Shown here piece after piece: positions 57,810 to 64,000 of a stretch of DNA of 64,000 nt. Source of the DNA: Microvelia longipes (taxonomy: Eukaryota; Arthropoda; Insecta; Hemiptera; Veliidae); the NCBI GenBank assembly GCA_018340805.1, contig JACMZG010001914.1:42788643-42852642 (forward strand), given 5' to 3'. Each line of letters starts with the position of its first letter. Position 1 is the first letter of the stretch. Position numbers and translations under genes: made by a program. Below the pieces are notes generated by a model that did no database searches, had not been told where the DNA came from, and saw nothing but the letters and a program-made list of their open reading frames with translations.

Positions 57810-59330
57810 GTGTGTATGGTTCCGCTTTCTACATTTTTATTTTTCATTATCTTTTGACTATTTCTTTTCAATGTTTTTGTTTGATATAGTCTATTGTAAT
57901 TTTGCTGTTAGTTATAGCACTGATGGTGACCAATAGTTAGGTTTAAAGCTCTTTGCCAATAAAGTTTAGTTTTTGTGGAGAACTTTTCTGTCATAATTTA
58001 TAATGGAAAATTCTCATTCACTGATATGGTTCGTCACTGTATTTTTTTTCTCGGAAAATCCTATGGTCATTTGATTAAAGTTTCGTTTAATAGGAAATAC
58101 GTTTGTCTGGATTGCAGAGTTGGACTCTAAATAAATGTTTGTCCCTGACACAATTATTTGTGGCTCTCTGCTATCAAGAAGAATCATCAGTGTCATGTTG
58201 AATGAGGGGTTCTTAGCGGAGTTTAGTCGGAGGGATAGATAGTGAAAAAATGTACACAGAGGGATCAATCGCAGACAGGAAGTGTTGATTTATGGCCTCA
58301 GTTTGTACCTCGTTCTAAGCTCCAGCTACTCTACATAGTTTCCTAGCCTCCTCTACATAGCTCTACAGTTTCACAACCCACTCTAGATAGCTCTAAGGGT
58401 AAACTCTATATGCATGAAATGCTGAGCTTGGCAACAGTGTTACCTACATCTTGAAACTTGATTACATAAGGAAAACATGTCGGGTTCTCTTTTTAGAAAG
58501 GTTTTAAAATCAATCAAGCTAAGTAACCTTTCTGATAAGGTTCTGTCGTTTTTGCTATAATCTTACAATCTCTTATTTTTAGGTTTCGATCTTTGTTATT
58601 TTTCTTTACTATTTAAATGTCGAGGTGTTGCGGGTCTGCTGGTGATTCGATTTACATATAGTAGGGTAGGAATGGTTATTGATTATTAAAACGTTTAGCG
58701 AATTTCCTTTGAAAAAAGTCGCGTATGAGAAGGCTCGTGTAGAGGGGGGGGGGGTAGGACCACCAACCACCTTTGGGACATGGATTCTATTGAATACCAG
58801 GTTGTTGTGACGCCATTTACCTGGTTGGCTGAGTCAGAAAAAGTTTAAAAAATTGGTAAAATTCAACATTTTATGTTGTATTGAATTTTAATGTTGGGAA
58901 AAGGTTTTTATTTTAGATATAATCGAATTAATATAGAATAAATAATATAGAGATAAGGGATTATTATAGAGATAAATCGAATAAACACGGGCTGGAGTAG
59001 ATACGACCACTCTAAGTGAACAAATAGTAACAAAAACGCGAAAAATAACAGAAACCTAAAATAGCTGTCTTTTACACTAAATAGTTTCGAACAAAACTGG
59101 TCCAAAGTCGATAAAACCGCTTTAAATGTCCAAAAAGTTGAAAACAGTGGTATATTACCGGATACTCTAAAATAGGTCGATACACAACTCATGTTGAGTA
59201 GGGTGTCGTTTTCGGACAATCCAATAAAACCGGCTCGGAGTCAATAAGACTACTCAAAGCTAGGTTTCTTAGGTTCAAATCTTGGTACCGGTACTAATTT
59301 TTATCGCCTCTTTTACAAATTGTTTCTTTT
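57810..59330. other. Unannotated stretch
   Basis: No gene recognised. A G10 run lies near 58746-58754. Confidence 0.35.
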
Positions 59331-59333
59331 CCT

Positions 59334-59410
59334 AAAAAAAAATACCGAAGGTATATAGGAAAAGTATTGCGTTTTACACTAAATATCTAAAACCGGGATT
59401 TCGCCCTTTA
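59334..59410 (+). mobile_element. 5S-derived repeat, 5' tip
   Basis: ATACCGAAGGTATATAGGAA, AAGTATTGCGTTT and AAACCGGGATTTCGCC match the family's first 75 bp. Confidence 0.55.
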
Positions 59411-59540
59411 AATCTAATGAATATTTAATTAGTATTTTTGTCACAAACAGCTATTGATACCAAAATACATAATTGTAATAAGCAATTTTATTAGTTTATT
59501 AATATTAATTTTCCAACTTTTTCATTTTTGTCATTTTAAA

Positions 59541-59579
59541 GAACTGAAGAAGCTCAGGATCCCTGGGCGAAAGCTCTTC
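59541..59579 (+). ncRNA. Hammerhead ribozyme motif, AGCT subfamily
   Basis: GAA, CTGAAGA, bulged A, stem II GCTCAGG/CCTGGGC with loop ATC, GAA, AGCT, cleavage-site base C, TTC. It differs from 20268-20306 only at the bulged base. It is followed by AATTTATTTTCAATAAATT and AAGGACTAAAGTCTTC, the latter resembling the PLE border at 49203. Confidence 0.72.
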
Positions 59580-59619
59580 AATAATTTATTTTCAATAAAT
59601 TTTTATAAGGACTAAAGTC

Positions 59620-60340
59620 TTCATTAATTTAATTGATATTAAATTTGTAATAGTCCAAAAAGCTCTAAAGTTATTGAATATTTCGGTTAAATTGTTAAAT
59701 AATTTTCCAGATTATACCACCCTTCAAAATTTGAAGGCTGAGTAGTGAGTAGGAGTCTAATTCCTTATTTAACATCACTAATCCCACAATACATGTTTTT
59801 TTTCAAATCCGAAATCTGAATTCAATTATGAGGAGACCCTAAATATTTGAGATTTTAATGACTCAGTGGACAGTGGGGGGGCTGGGGTCGATTTAGGGAG
59901 GCGGGGATTGACCCCATTACGTAATTTTTCACTAATCCAACTTTGAATATTTTTTCATAATTAGGTTTGAATGTTTTTTATAGGAATTCAATGTTTAATG
60001 TAACAATGGCTTGGGCAATTTCTTCCAGCGCAAAGGAATTGAGCTAAAACCTTTTTAAGGCTTGCATTAAAGGTGTTTAATGCAGCTTAAAAAAAAACAT
60101 TTAATATTTGAGATATAACGGTGATAAAATGTTCTATATAACGAGTGTTTAATCATCAAAATCGGATGACTGCAACCAAAGTTATGGCTCTTTCAAAAAC
60201 ACCAAAAAATGGTTAATTTATGCCAAGTCAGCAAACATGTTTGAATAAATATTAGCTTTTTGTGCATTTCTTTTTGTAACAAATAGATAAACCATCTCTG
60301 ATTTATACATATTATAAAATATAAGCAACTTTATGTCTCT
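59620..60340. other. Unannotated stretch
   Basis: Nothing recognised. Confidence 0.4.
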
Positions 60341-60344
60341 GCCA

Positions 60345-60542
60345 TAATTTCTTTATGCACAGTCATGTCTCTGGTTTACCCATAGTTTCTGGTTTATGCA
60401 CTGTCATGTCTCTGGTTTACCCATATAGTTTCTGGTTTATGCACAGTCATGTCTCTGGTTTACCCATAGTTTCTGGTTTATGCACATTCTTGGCGTTGGT
60501 TTACCCATAGTTTCTGGTTTATGCACTGTCATGTCTCTGGTT
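60345..60542. repeat. 41-bp minisatellite, left part
   Basis: The unit starts CATGTCTCTGGTTTACCCAT and ends AGTTTCTGGTTTATGCACAGT. About 5 units precede the LINE-like insertion. Confidence 0.92.
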
Positions 60543-61432
60543 AACTCAAGGGAACAAAAGGTATTAGCAGGGATTTAGTACCCTCCACCAGAAGGAGAGT
60601 CTCGAAATTAGTCAAAATAAAGAAGGAAATAGGCAAGAGGAATCCAGCTATTAAAACTATTATTAAAAGGGACGAACTTATTATAGAAGGCAAGACATTT
60701 GTATGGAGAGAAAGAAGAGGAATTTTTTATTTTTGTAACAACCAACTCTCCAATGGACTACAACTAATAAAAGAATTAACTAAGTTAGATTTGAATTACA
60801 TTGTACAATGTATCATTAAGAATGAAAATGACAGTGTAAACAAAGAATCAAAAATTAATTAATTTTGAATCTAATATAATCTAATAACCCCACCACCACC
60901 ACCACCAAAAAAAAGAAAGAAAAGCTAAATGATAATCAAAAAGTAAAATAAAAATGATAAAGTAAATGTACTAAGTGACACATAATTTTCATACATTTAA
61001 TAGTAAAGATTATGTATTTTTGTATAATAATTAATAAATATAGTGAACATAAATTAAATAGAAATAAATAATAATATATTTAAAATAAATTAATTTAAAT
61101 TAAATAAAATATAAACGATAAAAAAAATATAAAATAAATAAAATAAAAATATAAACGATGTAATTGTTATAAGTTTTAAATTAGTTTAAAAAATAAAAAT
61201 CTTAAATAAATTAACTCTCATAAATACTTAGTTAAATATACTATCTGTTAATTTAAATAGAGTAATATAGCAAGCTAAAAATGTAAAAGATCTAAAGTTT
61301 ATGAAAATAAACTTAAAGTACCACAGCCTTGGCTGATTTAGGTCAACCTGGTTTTATTATAAATTTTATTGTAACAACAAATTTGTATTAGACCTAATAA
61401 ATGGTAATTCATTCATTCATTCATTCATTCAT
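60543..61432 (+). mobile_element. 5'-truncated LINE-like insertion with (ATTC)n tail and 14-bp TSD
   Basis: It interrupts the 41-bp minisatellite. TCATGTCTCTGGTT stands on both sides (60529-60542 and 61433-61446); the array resumes 14 bp behind the position where it stopped, so this is a true duplication. The 3' end is CCTAATAAATGGTAATTC followed by an ATTC run, the tail type of some CR1/L2/Jockey-group LINEs. It contains a coding remnant (60545-60862), an ACC repeat (60889-60906) and AT-rich 3' sequence. Confidence 0.75.
60545..60862 (+). pseudogene. Coding remnant inside the LINE-like insertion
   Basis: A 105-codon frame without an ATG, ending TAA at 60860-60862. It reads RDLVPSTRRRVSKLVKIKKE, then KTIIKRDELIIEGKTFVWRE and ends NENDSVNKESKIN. 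The basic helix followed by I-K-R-D-x-L-I-I-E-G-K-x-F-x-W resembles C-terminal parts of ORF1-like or accessory proteins of invertebrate non-LTR elements (basic segment, then LIIDG/LIVEG). The family assignment is by resemblance only. It is not a reverse transcriptase end. Confidence 0.5.
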
Positions 61433-62860
61433 TCATGTCTCTGGTTTACCCATGTAGTTTCTGGTTTATGCACAGTCATGTCTCTGGTTTACTTTCCACA
61501 GTCTCTGGTTATAATGCACAGTCATGTCACTGGTTTACCCATAGTTTCTGGTTTATGCACATTCATGTCACTGGTTTACCCATAGTTTCTGGTTTATGCA
61601 CAGTCATGTCACTAGTTTACCCATTGTTTCTGGTTTATGCACAGTCATGTCTCTGGTTTACCCATAGTTTCTGGTTTATGCACAGTCATGTCTCTGGTTT
61701 ACCCATAGTTTCTGGTTATCACATTCATGTCGTTGGTTACCCATAGTTTCTGGTTATGCACTGTCATGTCTCTGGTTTACCCATGTAGTGTCATGTCACA
61801 GTCATGTCACCCATAGTTTCTGTTTATGCACAGTCATGTCTGGTTTACCATAGTTTCTGTTTATGCACATCATGTCACTTTTACATGTTTCTGGTTTATG
61901 CACAGTCATGTCACTGGTTTACCCATATTTCTGGTTTATGCACAGTCATGTCTGGTTTACCCATAGTTTCTGGTTTATGCACAGTCATGTCACTGGTTTA
62001 CCCATAGTTTCTGGTTTATGCACATCATGTCACTGTTTACCCATTGTTTCTGGTTTATGCACAGTCATGTCACTGGTTTACCCATAGTTCTGTTTATGCA
62101 CAGGTCATGTCTCTGGTTTACCCATAGTTTCTGGTTTATGCACAGTCATGTCATAGTTTCTGGTTTATGCACAGTCATGTCACTGGTTTACCCATAGTTC
62201 TGGTTTATGCACATTCATGTCACTGGTTTACCCATAGTTTCTGGTTTATGCACAGTCATGTCTCTGGTTTACCCATAGTTTCTGGTTAGCACATTCATGT
62301 CACTGTTTACCCATAGTTCTGGTTTATGCACAGTCATGTCACTGTTTACCCATAGTTTCTGGTTTATGCACTTCATGTCTTGGTTTACCCATAGTTTCTG
62401 GTTTATGCACAGTCATGTCATAGTTTCTGGTTTATGCACATTCAGTTTGGTTTACCCATGTTTCTGGTTTATGCACTGTCATGTCTCTGGTTAGGTTTCC
62501 ATCATGTCTCTGGTTTACCCATAGTTCTGGTTTATGCACAGTCATGTTGGTTTACCCATGGGTTTATGCACAGTCATTCACTGTTTACTGTTCTGTTTAT
62601 GCACATTCATGTCACTAGTTTACCCATTGTTTCTGGTGTAAGCATAATTGTCATAGTCTGTTTATGCACAGTCATGTCACTGGTTTACCCATAGTTTCTG
62701 GTTTATGCATTCATGTCACTGGTTTACCCATTGTTCTGCACGTATGTCACTGGTTTACCATAGTTTTAATGCACAGTCATGTCTCTGGTTTACCCATGTT
62801 TCTGGTTTATGCACAGTCATGTCTCTGATTTACCCATAGTTTCTGGTTTGTACATGTTCA
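61433..62860. repeat. 41-bp minisatellite, right part
   Basis: About 33 further units of the same repeat, many with short deletions and CTCTGG/CACTGG alternation. Because 41 is not a multiple of 3, long ORFs in all plus frames (for example 61435-61746) are artefacts. Confidence 0.93.
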
Positions 62861-62864
62861 TGTT

Positions 62865-63360
62865 TTGTCCTGGTATTTTCATGAATCGAATTGATAACTA
62901 ATAATTATTTGTTTGTTTCAGGTAATGGATTTTTTAATATCTTCAGCTAACAGTGAGTTGTTTTAATTGGTTTTTCGATTGATTATAAATAAATAAACGT
63001 AGTATAAACTGAGCTTTTTATGACTGCACTAAGTGATGTGCAGAATTAGTCCTGCACATAAAGCAAGGGCAATTATAGTTTTATACAAACTTATAAAATA
63101 TACATTATTCATGTAACCTACCGTATAAATGAGGAAAAGTTAAATGCTATATTTTAAAAATTAAAGTAAAAATATATTTTAAAAACTAAAATCTGTCAAT
63201 AAAAAATCCAACCCGCATTGCGGGTAAAATATAAAATTTAAATTTCTTCACAATTATCAATTTTTCTTTTCTGCTAACACTCCTCTATGAAATTTATTTA
63301 TAGTAGAACTGAAAAATTAGCACTGTGTTTTAGATAGTTTAACAAAGTGAAATAGACTGG
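62865..63360. other. Unannotated stretch
   Basis: A 5S-derived repeat tip (TACCGTATAAATGAGGAAAA, minus) lies at 63118-63139. Nothing else is recognised. Confidence 0.4.
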
Positions 63361-63371
63361 ATTAAAACTAA

Positions 63372-64000
63372 ACAACGTACAATAAGTGGTTACAACCACG
63401 TACAATAAGTAGGTACATAGAGATAACAACCACGTACATTAGTAGCAACCACGTACAATAAGTAGGAGTAACCGCGTACATTAGAGATAACAACCACGTA
63501 CATTAGTAGTAGCAACCACGTACAATAAGTAGGAGTAACCGCGTACATTAGAGATAACAGCCACGTACATTAGTAGTAGCAACCACGTACAATAAGTAGG
63601 AGTAACCGCGTACATTAGAGATAACAACCACGTACATTAGTTGTAACAACTACGTACAATAAGTAGAAGTAACCGCGTACATTAGAGATAACAACCACGT
63701 ACATTAGTAGTAGCAACCACGTACAATAAGTAGTAATAACCACGTACAATAAGTAGGAATAACCACGTACAATAAGTAGGAATAACCACGTACAATAAGT
63801 CCACGTACAATGTAGTAATAACCACGTACAATAAGGTAGTAATAACCACGTACAATAAGTAGGAATAACCACGTACATTAGAGATAACAACCACGTACAT
63901 TAGTAGTAGCAACCACGTACAATAAGTAGTAATAACCACGTACATAAGTAGGAATAACCACGTAACAATAAGTAGGAAACCACGTACACCACGTACAATA
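63372..64000. repeat. Minisatellite, 22-23-bp unit, runs off the window
   Basis: The unit is CCACGTACAATAAGTAGGAA plus TAA, with an alternating variant CCACGTACATTAGAGATAACA. It shows a higher-order pattern of about 67 bp between 63440 and 63720. Minus-strand ORFs (TYCTWLLL-type) are artefacts. Confidence 0.92.

Noticed and set aside
61435..62694. Long plus-strand ORFs with SGLCTVMSLVYP repeats
   Set aside because: They are produced by the 41-bp minisatellite read in all three frames.
63615..63945. Hydrophobic minus-strand ORFs (YCTWLLL repeats), possible membrane protein
   Set aside because: They are a translation of the 22-23-bp minisatellite.

Overview
The window is strongly AT-rich, non-coding eukaryotic DNA that reads as repeat-dense intergenic or intronic sequence of a metazoan, most likely an invertebrate and probably an arthropod. 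The reasons are: no long intact ORF, no operon-like packing, tRNA-derived and 5S-rRNA-derived SINEs, Penelope-like retroelement (PLE) fragments with a GIY-YIG endonuclease, hammerhead-ribozyme motifs of the PLE type, many cut-and-paste MITEs with target-site duplications (TSDs), and at least eight unrelated minisatellite families plus long (TA)n tracts. The species cannot be named from sequence alone. No complete host gene, tRNA or rRNA gene was found; most short ORFs are chance ORFs inside repeats.

Layout. 0-10 kb: a 52-bp minisatellite (1.0-2.15 kb), a TTTAT-rich satellite (3.5-3.9 kb), a minus-strand non-LTR endonuclease remnant (5.0-5.25 kb), an 81-bp Harbinger-type MITE (5.95 kb), a degraded hammerhead motif (6.4 kb), a SINE sitting inside a (TA)n tract (7.8 kb) and a 5S-derived composite repeat (8.8-9.4 kb). 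10-20 kb: a PLE GIY-YIG remnant (11.45-11.8 kb), a near-perfect palindrome of about 692 bp (15.3-16.0 kb), two SINEs and a TIR element (17.2-17.7 kb). 20-30 kb: a hammerhead motif (20.3 kb), a 5S-derived repeat (22.5-23.2 kb), GC-rich possible exons (24.0-24.3 kb) and one MITE nested in another (26.4-27.3 kb). 30-40 kb: two SINEs, a hairpin MITE, a hAT MITE with 8-bp TSD, a 15-bp minisatellite, a Mutator-like element with 10-bp TSD and a 99-bp array. 40-50 kb: a foldback carrying two opposed hammerhead motifs (41.0-41.3 kb), three minisatellites and a three-layer nest (hammerhead element > 5S-derived repeat > PLE) at 48.4-50.0 kb. 50-64 kb: a further 5S-derived repeat, a possible terminal exon (53.4 kb), a hammerhead foldback around a minisatellite (54.4-55.1 kb), a second copy of the 26.4-kb MITE, a hammerhead motif (59.5 kb), a 41-bp minisatellite split by a LINE-like insertion with TSD (60.3-62.9 kb), and a 23-bp minisatellite running off the right end.

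The dominant biological theme is retroelement machinery rather than host genes: PLE protein remnants (11.5 and 48.7 kb) and at least nine hammerhead-type motifs in three sequence subfamilies, two pairs of which lie head-to-head in inverted repeats. All calls come from reading the sequence by eye; no database search or folding program was run.
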